From: Xanthostigma xanthostigma
Lineage: Eukaryota; Arthropoda; Insecta; Raphidioptera; Raphidiidae
Reading direction: 5' to 3'
Assembly: GCA_963575645.1 (NCBI GenBank)
Contig: OY754466.1
Location: 10,952,001 to 11,016,000 of the forward strand
Length of the DNA stretch: 64,000 nt
Part shown: positions 32,916 to 42,994 of the stretch, in pieces
Position numbering within the stretch: position 1 is the stretch's first letter
Layout: each line of letters begins with the position of its first letter
Notes under the pieces: model-generated
What the model was told of the DNA's origin: nothing
The model's input: only the letters and a program-made list of their open reading frames with translations
Database searches by the model: none
Made by a program: the position numbers and the translations under genes

Positions 32916-33897
32916 TATAGCACGGCAGTGGAAGGATTTCTGGTAACGTAGGTCCATTCCCACCTGTGAATAAATAAAAGAAAAAAAAGACGGACAGATT
33001 TCTCAAAACGGTGGATTGTTTGGGCTGTACCGGTGTTATTTTGGGCCCATAGTGATCAGAGAGGGTACAGCTCCACTTCTTCCACTGTTCTGAGAAACTT
33101 GTGCAGAAATGTAACAAAGAAAAGAATATGCAGTTGGTCGATAACAATTATATTTCATAATCACTTCAAAAACGTGTCGGTGATAAAGTACAAGGAATTC
33201 TGATTTACCAGTACATTCTTAATATTAACAATATCGTTTGATCATGATTGACAATTAGGAACTGGGGGTAGAACCCTGACGAGGTGATCACTTAATTATC
33301 TAGGGAAGTACATTTAATAAGGTTGCTTAAATTAAAAAAAAAATAATAAAACGTGAAAGAGGAAAAGAAAACTAGGCGTGAGCGTCATACCTTTTTCTGA
33401 AGAGTACTTACTTACACTTGAACAATACTTATTCTAGGAATACTTTACATAATTCGTGAGTGACTACGGGTATTTAGGCGCTTCATGGTAGTACAATGAA
33501 GTCTAAATTCGGTTTGGAGAAGAAGCTTGAAGATGATTCTGTGGTTTATTCCATGAGCGTCCTTTTCATGCGACCACACCGAATCCCGGAAAACAACTTA
33601 ATGTTTGTTATTTTTCCGTAACTAATCAATATTGATTTTAATTATTTCAAACCTAACAACTATTGTTTGTCACTTTTTCACTTTGAAAATCACAGATACC
33701 GCGTATTTAGAGTCAGACGACTGGATCACACGATAGACACACTTATGTTTATATGTCCAAGCCACGCGATCCAAATCGTACCGCGCATGCTAATACCCGC
33801 GAATTTAGTGATTTGATTTCCTTATTTATTTATTTTATTATAATAATTTTTATGCTAATATTAAAAAATTGTCGCGGTGCTATGGCACCACGTGACA
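32916..33897 (-). repeat. 3' LTR
   Basis: On the coding (minus) strand it begins tgtcacgtggtgccatagca and ends in ...ccgtgctata. It is the same length as the other LTR (982 bp). The 3' end is TATA-like instead of the usual CA. It carries a ttattttat-rich part and small frames that are not genes. Confidence 0.9.
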
Positions 33898-33912
33898 GGC
33901 TCCCCCTCTTTA
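33898..33912 (-). other. Polypurine tract
   Basis: Directly upstream of the 3' LTR on the coding strand: aaagagggggagcc. This is the expected primer site for plus-strand DNA synthesis during reverse transcription. Confidence 0.8.
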
Positions 33913-34437
33913 GTGATTAGGAGGTACTCCGCTATACTACTAACTGTACATACAACAAGAAATTCACAACAATGAATTTATCTTTGTTGTAACTAAGTCA
34001 ACAATCACTTGACAATCTACCATATCCCATACTATGGCAGTTGAAGTGTGCTCTTCATAAATAAGCTCTAATTAAATTTAACTAATCTAAATTGATCTAA
34101 CGAGATGAAACAACCACCGATAATACGGAAATTATGGGGTCGTAACCTGACTGGCTGAAGGAGACAGCTTAAACGTTAGACGAAATTGGGCCTTAGGAAA
34201 GCGCCGGAATGTAAACAAGGACAAGCTTATAATCTAAAACAAAGGACGAGAATAACGAAATAACACAGGGAGAATTCTTTATTTAGGAAAATAAAGCATA
34301 ACTCAGGTACGAAAAATAACTTAAACTTTTATTGTTAGTAATAACCTAACCTAACAACACTTGACGTTTGACAGATGTCAGCTGTCTGACATTGAACTTG
34401 AAATTAAACTAGAGGGCAATGACCTCGGGTGAATTTT
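33913..34437 (-). other. Non-coding region between pol and 3' LTR
   Basis: About 525 bp without an open frame of note. An env-bearing relative would have its third gene here. Nothing env-like was seen. Confidence 0.6.
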
Positions 34438-37400
34438 TCAATTGTTAACAGACGGAATTTTCTTCAGATGTTCAATATGAGATTTAAACATCTTTTTGGA
34501 GGATGGATCTTGAAGGATGCAGCTAACAGGACTCGTAAATTCTAAAATTACACGGGGATTACTGTAACGAGGACAAAGTTTGAGGTGAAAATTCGGTTTC
34601 ATTTTGTTATAATGTAACCTTTGTACAACAAAATCGCCGACTTGAAACTTCGACTGCAACGAACGGTTTTTATTGAAATATTTCGCTTGTAGATCATGTG
34701 ATTTTGACAGAGCTAGGCGAACTTGATTTTCGGAAGGCAAAGCGTCTTGTTCCCACACAGATGACAAATTCCATTGTAAATCGAGTGGAAATTTGATTTC
34801 TCTTGACAAAAATATCTTACAAGGTAAATTTTTAATACTTTCATGATATGAAGAATTATTGGCGAAGGTTATGTGATTTAATAACAAGTCCCAACTGAGA
34901 TGATCGTCAAACTTTTGTTGAAGTAAAATTGACAGAGCAGCTCTAACGTTTCGTATTACTCTTTCTACAGCATTGGACGAAGGATGATAAGGCGAACTGT
35001 GAATGACACGTGAACCCCAGGAAGTACAGAATTCATTAAACTTGTTTGACGTAAACGAAGTCGCGTTATCGGAAACTATTTTAGTTGGTGGACCGTACGT
35101 GGTAAAGACTTGATGCAGACATTTTATTATCGACGTGGAACTGGAATCAGGAATCGCGTAAGTTATTAACCACTTGCTGTAACTATCCAGAATTAGAAGA
35201 ACATATTTATTCCCGCAATGTGATTTGACAAGCGGTCCCATGAGGTCAATGTAAATTTTGTCCCACACAGATTGTGGAGGATTAGACGACATAACTACTT
35301 TATCAGGATGTTGATCTGATTTATGCGTTGCACAGAGCATACAATCTTTAATAAATTGACGAACCTCAACAAACATGCGCGGCCACCAAAATCTTCGTGA
35401 TATTGAACGATACGTCTTCGTGACTCCGGGATGACTGGCGATTTGTGAATTATGAAACTGTTCCAATATTTCTTTCTTGGAGGCGGACGGAACAACAATA
35501 CGTCGACGACGGTTGCGGCCTACGAGTCGAACCAGGAAATTCTTGTGAATAGCGAAATTTTTCTGAGGTAAACCTTGATTAATTTGACTTTTAAGGCGGT
35601 TTAACTCAGGATCTTGATCTTGCAGGATATTAAGTTCGGTAAACGGATTTTTAATTTCCGTAATGGGATTGAGAAAATTTGATTGTATTGCATTTTTCTC
35701 AGAAGTTTCGGATTCAGCTACCAAACGGGATAAACAATCGGCAGTACAATTTACTTTACCGCGAATATGTTCGACTTTGAAACTGAAACGACTGATGCGA
35801 AGTAACCACCTACCTACACGACCTAAGTTGCGGGGGTGCTGAATTAACCATTTGAGACAGGAACTATCTGTCTGAAGAATAAAAGTTTGATGCGAGAGGT
35901 AAGATTTCATTTTTTCCATAGCCCAAATACATGCTAAAGCTTCTTGTTCGTACGTACTGTATTTCTTCTCGGCGGATGTCAAACGTCGGCTTGCGTACTG
36001 GATCGGGTGAAGACCATCTTCAAAGGATTGTAAAAGAACACAACCAACATGATTTTGACTGGCGTCGGTTTGCAGAATGAATTCGCGTTGAAAATCGGGA
36101 AAACGTAGAACTGGTGAACTTGACAGAGCTTCACGAAGTTTGCGAAAAGATTGAATATGCGTTTCCGTTAAATTATATTTGACATTTTTCTTCCGTAGAT
36201 CATTGAGTGGCGACATTATCTGAGCGTATTCGGGGATAAACTTAGCGTAATAACGAACCATTCCAATAAACGTTTGAAGCTGTTTCAAATTCTTCGGAAT
36301 TGGCAAATTCTTTATCGCTTCTACTTTGTCGGGATCCATGGAAAGACCGTTGCTTGAGACACGATGACCCAGGAAGTTGAGTTCGCTTTGGGCGAATTTT
36401 ATTTTATCCGGATTCACGGTAAGATTAGCTTCTTTTAGACGTCTTAACGTTTCTCGAACGTGTACCATATGAGATTCCATATCGGGACTGTATATTAATA
36501 AGTCGTCGAAAAATACAATCACAAACTTGTATCTTAAATCGGCAAAAATGTCAAACATCAGACGGTTTAGAGCACTAGGTGAAATAGATAGCCCGAACGG
36601 AGCCTTATGAAATTTCCACTGGCCTTCAGGAGTGACGAACGACGTTAGACTCTTCGATTTGTCAGATAATTCAACTTGGTAAAAGGCGCTGTTTAGATCC
36701 AACGTGGTGAAAACTTTGGCGTTTTTTAAGCACTGGAAAATATGCTCAATCGACGGAACAGGAAAACTATCCATGACAACCTTTTTGTTTAACTGGCGAT
36801 AATCAATACAAAGTCTATAACCTCCACTTGATTTCTTGACAAGAAAAGCCGGTGAAGCGTAAGGGGATTTACTAGGTGAAATAACGCCTTTATTCAAAAG
36901 ATCACTAATATGTTCCCTCATTATTTTAGCTTGAGGTGGGGAAAGTGGATACGGGGCCTTTCGGACTGGAATATCGTCAGACAAATGAATTGAATATTTG
37001 TAATTTTTAGCTTGACCTAGTTCTTCGGTAAGAACTTCTGGAAATTCTGCAAGCAAACTACTAAAGTTAGCCGCATTTGAATCTATACTGGTAACGTGAT
37101 CCAGGGAGAAGGTTTTGGACGAAGCGGGTAACGGTACAAAGGGAATGACGTGAGAGGAATCGAATTTGAAAGAAAGATTATTCTCGGTACAATTAACGTT
37201 CGCACCCATTTTGCATAAAGAATCATAACCTATTATGACGGGATACGACAGAGCGTCGAGAACTAGGAAATCAATCTTCCAGGTAAATTTACTAATAGTA
37301 ATGACTACTGTTAACGTGAAATTAGATCTCGCGATAGAACTGTTGGCTACTTGGGCATAAGAAATCGAATTTGTGATCGTACCTATTTTTAACGATGACA

Positions 37401-37707
37401 AATAATTAGCAAGTTCGGAATTGATGTAGTTCTTGGTAGAACCGGTATCAAGCAGTGCCGAAGCTCGAATATGTTGAAAGTAGAGATAAACTAGAGGGAT
37501 CGTAGAGCTATTTGATTGACTTGGGGAATTATAGGAATAATTCGGGACGGGAGAAGTCAATCGAATAGACGTATTTACAGGAGAGGACAAGTTAGCTGGA
37601 GGGGGGTGGTTTGAAAGGGGTGACTTATTAACTAATGTGGTTAACCGGGGAAAGACATTAATTTGTTCTACATCTTTCGGTTTACTAAAAATTTTGACAA
37701 CGCTATC
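34438..37707 (-). CDS. pol: Ty3/gypsy Pol polyprotein (PR-RT-RNase H-integrase)
   Basis: The frame is open from the codon after the gag stop to 34,438; the stretch from 37,590 is 1,050 codons. Counting from 37,590: aspartic protease D-T-G-S at 48-51; reverse transcriptase about 230-410 with Y-R-L-C-I-D-Y-R-Q-L-N, catalytic D298 and F-F-D-D at 360-363 (a variant of the usual Y/F-x-D-D); RNase H about 500-625 with D509, E548 and D575; integrase zinc finger H713, H720, C750, C753; catalytic D782, D841, E876; and a C-terminal basic domain with a G-D-F-V-V-Q motif near 985. There is no chromodomain and no internal stop. It shares its frame with gag, so it is probably made as a Gag-Pol fusion by reading through UGA. 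The codon at 37,590 is TTG, not ATG, which argues against independent initiation there. Confidence 0.95.
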   Translation of the reverse strand, partial: DSVVKIFSKPKDVEQINVFPRLTTLVNKSPLSNHPPPANLSSPVNTSIRLTSPVPNYSYNSPSQSNSSTIPLVYLYFQHIRASALLDTGSTKNYINSELANYLSSLKIGTITNSISYAQVANSSIARSNFTLTVVITISKFTWKIDFLVLDALSYPVIIGYDSLCKMGANVNCTENNLSFKFDSSHVIPFVPLPASSKTFSLDHVTSIDSNAANFSSLLAEFPEVLTEELGQAKNYKYSIHLSDDIPVRKAPYPLSPPQAKIMREHISDLLNKGVISPSKSPYASPAFLVKKSSGGYRLCIDYRQLNKKVVMDSFPVPSIEHIFQCLKNAKVFTTLDLNSAFYQVELSDKSKSLTSFVTPEGQWKFHKAPFGLSISPSALNRLMFDIFADLRYKFVIVFFDDLLIYSPDMESHMVHVRETLRRLKEANLTVNPDKIKFAQSELNFLGHRVSSNGLSMDPDKVEAIKNLPIPKNLKQLQTFIGMVRYYAKFIPEYAQIMSPLNDLRKKNVKYNLTETHIQSFRKLREALSSSPVLRFPDFQREFILQTDASQNHVGCVLLQSFEDGLHPIQYASRRLTSAEKKYSTYEQEALACIWAMEKMKSYLSHQTFILQTDSSCLKWLIQHPRNLGRVGRWLLRISRFSFKVEHIRGKVNCTADCLSRLVAESETSEKNAIQSNFLNPITEIKNPFTELNILQDQDPELNRLKSQINQGLPQKNFAIHKNFLVRLVGRNRRRRIVVPSASKKEILEQFHNSQIASHPGVTKTYRSISRRFWWPRMFVEVRQFIKDCMLCATHKSDQHPDKVVMSSNPPQSVWDKIYIDLMGPLVKSHCGNKYVLLILDSYSKWLITYAIPDSSSTSIIKCLHQVFTTYGPPTKIVSDNATSFTSNKFNEFCTSWGSRVIHSSPYHPSSNAVERVIRNVRAALSILLQQKFDDHLSWDLLLNHITFANNSSYHESIKNLPCKIFLSREIKFPLDLQWNLSSVWEQDALPSENQVRLALSKSHDLQAKYFNKNRSLQSKFQVGDFVVQRLHYNKMKPNFHLKLCPRYSNPRVILEFTSPVSCILQDPSSKKMFKSHIEHLKKIPSVNN

Positions 37708-37710
37708 TCA
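37708..37710 (-). promoter_or_regulatory. In-frame UGA between gag and pol (candidate readthrough site)
   Basis: The context on the coding strand is caa-ggg-TGA-gat-agc. Translating by hand from the TGA to 37,590, I find 39 sense codons and no other stop, all in the gag frame. Gammaretroviruses express pol by readthrough of a single stop at this position, whereas most Ty3/gypsy elements use frameshifting or one fused frame. A simple nonsense mutation in a once fused gag-pol is the alternative. Confidence 0.6.
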
Positions 37711-38571
37711 CCCTTGAGAGGGCAGGATAGCCTTATGTTCAGAAGGAGAAGGACGTGGGGGACGAACCGGACACTGGGCTATAAAGTGACCTGGTTGTTT
37801 ACAATATCGGCAACAAGGGGAAAAATTAGGAGCGACAAGTCCGGTCGAATTGGGGTGAGTGTACGTTTTACGTTGACGTTCAACTACTCTCAAATGTTTT
37901 ATAAGCTGGTGAAGCTCAGCTAAACAAGTTGGGGTATCTCTGAATTGTAGATAATTAAATGTGGATTCGTTTTGGTTAAGCCAAATGCGCGCAATTATCT
38001 CCGATTCAGACAGGCTAGGACCCAATAATTCGACGTATTTCAAGACGTCTTCAGCATATTCGGGAAAATTCTCAGAGAGGTTCTGACGCCTACTGATATA
38101 GCGTTCTATTAGCATAGCCCGATCTATAGAAGTGGTGAAATGGTTCAGAATAAGATTTTTGAGCTGTGTCCATTCGAGTTCAGAATAGACATTAAGTCTC
38201 CACCACTGTCGGAGGGGTCCGTCAGTCTTAGTGCCTAAACTCTTTAACAAAATATGAAATGGAACTAAAGCGAATTGACTCACGTTCTCGATTTCTAACA
38301 GGAATTGTATCAAAATGTCAAGATCTGTACCTGTAGCGGTAGGTACGTTACGCAACAAGTCCCGGATATCGCCCATATTTGCATGCGAAGCGGTATGATT
38401 TGGAACGGAAATAAGAATTGGCTCGGACTTACTCGGTGAGTGCACTGGAGGATCGTCCATCGCCGGCGGAGAGTCTGGAAGTTCAGCGGTGGTCGGAGGC
38501 GGACCTGGAGATTTGCTTTGGCCGGGTGTCGGCGGAGACTTTGGGCTGCGGCAGGACTTACGGCGCGGCAT
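37708..38571 (-). CDS. gag: Ty3/gypsy Gag protein
   Basis: 287 residues from ATG at 38,571, about 70 bases inside the 5' LTR. The N-terminus is Pro/Ser-rich and disordered-looking (S-P-K-S-P-P-T-P). The middle (about 75-235) has the helical Gag capsid-like pattern of retrotransposon gag (W-x-x-L-K-x-x-I-L-x-H-F and E-R-Y-I-S-R-R-Q near 140-165). A CCHC zinc knuckle C-R-Y-C-K-Q-P-G-H-F-I-A-Q-C is at 254-267. It ends S-Q-G then TGA, and the same frame continues open into pol. It forms the particle that packages element RNA. Confidence 0.93.
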   Translation of the reverse strand: MPRRKSCRSPKSPPTPGQSKSPGPPPTTAELPDSPPAMDDPPVHSPSKSEPILISVPNHTASHANMGDIRDLLRNVPTATGTDLDILIQFLLEIENVSQFALVPFHILLKSLGTKTDGPLRQWWRLNVYSELEWTQLKNLILNHFTTSIDRAMLIERYISRRQNLSENFPEYAEDVLKYVELLGPSLSESEIIARIWLNQNESTFNYLQFRDTPTCLAELHQLIKHLRVVERQRKTYTHPNSTGLVAPNFSPCCRYCKQPGHFIAQCPVRPPRPSPSEHKAILPSQG

Positions 38572-38622
38572 GGTCGACTGGAAGACGTGGAATCGGACAG
38601 GAACAGGACTCAGGAATTAACT

Positions 38623-38640
38623 ACGCTCCTTGCTACCAAT
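38623..38640 (-). other. Primer-binding site
   Basis: Next to the 5' LTR on the coding strand: after 2 bases, tggtagcaaggagcg. The leading TGG complements the CCA end of a tRNA. I cannot assign which tRNA without a search. Confidence 0.65.
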
Positions 38641-39622
38641 TATAGCACGGCAGTGGAAGGATTTCTGGTAACGTAGGTCCATTCCCACCTGTGAATAAAT
38701 AAAAGAAAAAAAAGACGGACAGATTTCTCAAAACGGTGGATTGTTTGGGCTGTACCGGTGTTATTTTGGGCCCATAGTGATCAGAGAGGGTACAGCTCCA
38801 CTTCTTCCACTGTTCTGAGAAACTTGTGCAGAAATGTAACAAAGAAAAGAATATGCAGTTGGTCGATAACAATTATATTTCATAATCACTTCAAAAACGT
38901 GTCGGTGATAAAGTACAAGGAATTCTGATTTACCAGTACATTCTTAATATTAACAATATCGTTTGATCATGATTGACAATTAGGAACTGGGGGTAGAACC
39001 CTGACGAGGTGATCACTTAATTATCTAGGGAAGTACATTTAATAAGGTTGCTTAAATTAAAAAAAAAATAATAAAACGTGAAAGAGGAAAAGAAAACTAG
39101 GCGTGAGCGTCATACCTTTTTCTGAAGAGTACTTACTTACACTTGAACAATACTTATTCTAGGAATACTTTACATAATTCGTGAGTGACTACGGGTATTT
39201 AGGCGCTTCATGGTAGTACAATGAAGTCTAAATTCGGTTTGGAGAAGAAGCTTGAAGATGATTCTGTGGTTTATTCCATGAGCGTCCTTTTCATGCGACC
39301 ACACCGAATCCCGGAAAACAACTTAATGTTTGTTATTTTTCCGTAACTAATCAATATTGATTTTAATTATTTCAAACCTAACAACTATTGTTTGTCACTT
39401 TTTCACTTTGAAAATCACAGATACCGCGTATTTAGAGTCAGACGACTGGATCACACGATAGACACACTTATGTTTATATGTCCAAGCCACGCGATCCAAA
39501 TCGTACCGCGCATGCTAATACCCGCGAATTTAGTGATTTGATTTCCTTATTTATTTATTTTATTATAATAATTTTTATGCTAATATTAAAAAATTGTCGC
39601 GGTGCTATGGCACCACGTGACA
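38641..39622 (-). repeat. 5' LTR
   Basis: 982 bp, same ends as the LTR at 32,916-33,897. Its coding-strand start (tgtcacgtgg) lies at 39,622, against the ATAT target duplication. It should contain the element's promoter. A specific TATA box is hard to choose in this AT-rich sequence. Confidence 0.9.
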
Positions 39623-39877
39623 ATATATAAATTATTCCATAGTGTATTATGTACATGCGAAGTTCAAGTCAATTCTACCAACACACTCGTTTATGAAATA
39701 AGTACAATAAAATGAATTCTATCTTTACAATAAGAGCAACATGTTTAATAAAATAAAAAAAAAAATGAAGTGAACCAAAGCTACATTGATTTTGATGTAT
39801 TCTGCAATTTCCGAGGCTTTTTATTCTCTGGAAGGGTGGGTTTGGACCCGAAACCCCCCCCCATAGATCCGCCACTG

Positions 39878-40335
39878 CGCGAGCTACTGGTATAGCTTAC
39901 GATTGACACTTTAGTGACCAATGGTTTACTGGACTGTTTTATGCTGACACGTTGGTTATACGCGTGTACGAGATACGGCTTGAGCAGTCCATGAGTGTAT
40001 GGCCGAAGGTTCTTTCTCCACACTTCTTTTTCCACCGTGGACACACAGTCTTAGTACCTATGCGCCACAAACACACGCGACCGGATACAAGAGTGCCGCA
40101 AGGCGTAATACTCGTTTTTGTCGTGGGTCTTCATCTATTCTCTCTGGATACACACACACACACACACCAACACACACCTATTTAATCTTATAGATTGCTG
40201 CTCTATATACTTATCCGTCACCAGCCGTGCATAACGCCCTTCTGATACACTTTTGATATTAACTCTTCTGTATTTTCTACAGTTGATCGGTTATTGTCTC
40301 TAAAGATGAATATATGACTATACTATTTATTAAAG
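39878..40335. other. Gene-free stretch with (CA)n
   Basis: A microsatellite at about 40,149-40,178 (acacacacac, then caacacacacc). Frames of 64-77 codons overlap it but show no motif. Confidence 0.5.
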
Positions 40336-40485
40336 GAGATTTATTTGGTTGAGGAACAATTGAAAAATAAGCTTTATCAGAGTATCACTTGTGGCCAACG
40401 TTTCGAAAAATATATTTTCATCTTCAGGGCCTCAATGCAAGTTGAGGCCCTGAAGATGAAAATATATTTTTCGAAACGTATTTCA
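40336..40485. repeat. Paired hammerhead-like cores in a palindrome
   Basis: The minus strand carries CTGAAGA (40,427-40,421), an A/T stem, GAAACG (from 40,404) and then the tail ccaacg...caaccaaataaatc, matching 2,997-3,098. The plus strand carries the same core at 40,450-40,478. The two are joined head to head by ggcctcaa/ttgaggcc. Penelope-like element termini are the likely source. Only the minus-strand copy keeps the family tail. Confidence 0.55.
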
Positions 40486-40555
40486 AACTTTCGGGTTCAG
40501 TACTCTAGCTTGCATGTTCAGAAGTGGGAGCGTAACGAATTGTAATATAAGATGG

Positions 40556-40835
40556 GTCAATCGAGCGGGTAGCGTAGTGGTAAGTGCACTGGACTCGCAT
40601 TTGGGAGGTACCGGGTTCGAATCCCGGCGAAGGCAGATGTACTGGAATTTTTCCTTCTGCCTTTCGCCGTAAAACGGTAATTCCTGTACCAGCCATCTTG
40701 TTGAGGTTTTCCATGGTTTCCTTCAATAATTCCAGATAAATATCGAGATGGTTCCTTATTCGAGGCCATGGTTGACTACCTGTCAAACTCCTATGCTATG
40801 CCTAACCTAATCCTGATTTCTTAAAAAAAAAATCC
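40556..40835 (+). mobile_element. tRNA-headed SINE
   Basis: The head at about 40,565-40,636 has an A-box-like gtagcgtagtggtaagtgc and a strong B-box (gggttcgaatccc), with a loop reading CGC in anticodon position. An unrelated body follows (tgctgaaattttt-type pyrimidine run, 'ggttttccatggtttcc', 'cgaggccatggttgactacc') and an A-rich tail ends near 40,835. The layout is that of an RNA polymerase III SINE. Overlapping frames are not genes. Confidence 0.8.
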
Positions 40836-41586
40836 TTCATTCTCCCATTGCTATTGCAAGTTGAAGTTCAATAGAATAAAACGGGAAGTGTGGTAGATGG
40901 AAAATAGTAATGGTGCGAATGGCGTCTGTTATGACAAAAAGTCGAGAAACGGACGTTAAACGCATTATTAGGTATTATTAAAATAAATTCAAAAAGGTCG
41001 AACCGTATCGATTATTATTTAGGGTTGAAAAGTCAACATTATTTTTAAAATGGTTTGTATTAACGTTTTTATTGTAATGTAGCTTTAAAAATATTTTAAT
41101 TAAAGAAAAAAAAAAGCAAATTTGCAAGAATGGTAATTTATGCTATATATGAGTTTATATTTACGTGTAAAATGAACATTTTTCCCTTTTTATGTTTCAA
41201 TAAACTGTAGAAAATAAGAATAATTGAATAATTTTGCATGTAGAATAAAACATAAAAGACACGACGAATACTTTATATTCTATTCTTATTAAGAAAAAAC
41301 ATAAAAGTCTAGTAACACATTTGTGTTATCAGCTAAAAATAAAACCAAAACATTTTGAGCATATCAATTGACAATAAAAATGTCTTGAAAGGAAGAAACT
41401 AGTATTTCCTCATCTCGTAAAATGTATGGATAAAATACATTTGCGAATCTCTAAAATACAAAGTGACACGAAACAAGTTTCCGATACTTTAAGAGCTGAT
41501 TGGCGATGCTAAAATAAGCAAAAAAATATTGATAAACGAAAGATCTGAACTGTTTTCAAGTTATAACTATATTTTTATATTTATAG
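40836..41586. other. Gene-free AT-rich stretch
   Basis: No gene or shared repeat was recognised. Confidence 0.4.
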
Positions 41587-42327
41587 TGGAGTGGATTGGG
41601 ACTTTCAAATCGGTATGTCTCGAATTGAAAAATGTTTCCTACAAAAACTGTAGAGTCGACCATCCCCGACATTTTGGTATAATTTGTGACAAAATTCAAC
41701 ACTCTTCCGCAAGGAAAAGTAATTTTGACGACATAATATAAGAGAGAGACAGTTTATGTAACAATACTTTATTTCGCCCACCAGGAGTTGAGTTTAAGAG
41801 AATTTTTTTTCACTTGTCACATAAAAGTAGATAAAAAAACGAAAAAAATGGCGTCTGGTTTAGGTTGATACGTCAACTAGAAGCAAAGTAATAGGAGATT
41901 TAAAAAAAAATCGTTTTCCTCCTCTCCTGCCGGTTCTTATTGACCCACCGCGTCCAGCTTCCGGTAAAAAGAAGGGTTAGTACCTTTACTATAATGGCAT
42001 TCAATTTTTCCAAATTTCGCGCACCAAAATGGCGATATCTCGCGAACGGGTTGTCTGATCAAATCCAGTCTGGAACGAGTTTACCTGGATTCTTTTTCTC
42101 TACAACTTTTGTTGGAACATTTTTTTCCACCGACAATAATGGTCAAGCTATGGGGCAAAAACCGGTTTTACGGGATTTTAAAGCGGCATATCTTCCGCCG
42201 CCCCCTCCGACATGCGGTCACAAACTATACCAAAATGTCGGAGGAGCTCGACTCTGCAGTTTTTGTAAGAAACATTTTTCGATTCGAAACACCAGATTCA
42301 AGGCTTTTTTTCTCAATCCACTCCACT
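41587..42327. repeat. TIR element with ~105-bp arms
   Basis: The left arm 41,587-41,690 (ggagtggattgggactttc ... gtagagtcgacc ... acattttggtataatttgtgac) is complementary to the right arm 42,218-42,327 (gtcacaaactataccaaaat ... gagctcgactctgcag ... aatccactcc). Inside, 41,940-42,200 is GC-richer and open in two frames (129 and 85 codons) without recognisable motifs. No transposase was seen. Confidence 0.7.
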
Positions 42328-42429
42328 AATTTCAAGTCGACTGGAGCAAAATCATCGGAGCTATGAGCATTTGAGCGTCCGTTGCTCCAAGCCGGTTTTT
42401 TTGCCATTTGGCTACGGAACTCTAAAGGT

Positions 42430-42994
42430 GGCACTTCACATGGCTATTTGTGTTCGCTATTGGGTGTTTGTTGTATTATATAACGTTCAAGACAAACATG
42501 CAAATAGAGGCAAATATGACCATCGACCCATGACAGTCAAATAACAAACACACAAACATTTGGCAGCAGAACGCAAGGTTCAAAATTCCAGGAATTTTAG
42601 CACTGTTTCATTGTTCAATATATTTATTGAAGAGTTCTAATCAGACGTTAATCAAAGATTTGACTGTTTCATTGTCCCAATTCATTTTCAATAGTAATTG
42701 TTCCAGTTCTCGCTCACAGCAAAGACACAAAAATACTGCGTGTCCGTCCAGATTCACGGCGCGTGCGCTTCTGGATATGGTCATTGTGTAAACAGTTTAT
42801 TTGCGTATTTGCCTATTTGACTCCTTTTATGTGCCTCGAAACACCGACAAGCGCACGGTAACGCGTATTTGGTATTGCCCTTATTTGTCAAATAGGCAAA
42901 TAAGGCCAACACTTTGTCAAATAGACTGTCCACACATGGTAATTGTTTGCCAAATATGCCAAATACACAAATACAAATAGCCATGTGAAGTGCC
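42430..42994. repeat. TIR element (MITE)
   Basis: Terminal repeats ggcacttcacatggctattt(gt) and complement at 42,971-42,994. The right half has many 'caaat(a/t)agg' / 'tatttg' motifs. Positions 42,617-42,662 contain the shared ttgaagagttctaatcag block, apparently a separate insertion. Confidence 0.75.

Larger units (their letters stand above)
32916..39622 (-). mobile_element. Ty3/gypsy LTR retrotransposon (6.7 kb, minus strand)
   Basis: Two 982-bp LTRs flank gag and pol. The flanks are ATAT on both sides (32,912-32,915 and 39,623-39,626), a 4-bp target duplication. The domain order PR-RT-RNaseH-IN is the Ty3/gypsy order. No env-like third ORF exists between pol (ends 34,438) and the 3' LTR, although about 540 bp of non-coding sequence lies there. 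Equal LTR lengths, with no difference seen in the segments compared, indicate recent insertion. Confidence 0.95.
32803..39877. mobile_element. hAT-like MITE interrupted by an LTR retrotransposon
   Basis: Terminal inverted repeats cagtggcggatccagg (left) and, complemented, cagtggcggatctatggg (right), a typical CAGTGGCGGA hAT-type terminus. The flanking bases CGCGAG abut both ends (7 of 8 match if the boundary is shifted by one), consistent with an 8-bp duplication. Without the LTR element and its 4-bp duplication the host element is about 364 bp. A G-run near the left end and a C-run near the right end are also complementary. Confidence 0.75.

Noticed and set aside
32752..33147. A 131-codon minus-strand frame at the 3' LTR boundary, partly repeated at 38,633-38,872
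   Set aside because: It lies within both LTRs and has no motif, so it is a by-product of the duplicated LTR.
33913..34437. A third, env-like gene in the gypsy element
   Set aside because: The 525-bp gap holds no open frame with signal peptide or transmembrane character. The element appears to be gag-pol only.
41940..42366. Overlapping 129- and 85-codon frames within the TIR element at 41,587-42,327
   Set aside because: Both run through the terminal repeat and show no transposase motif. Likely non-coding MITE interior.
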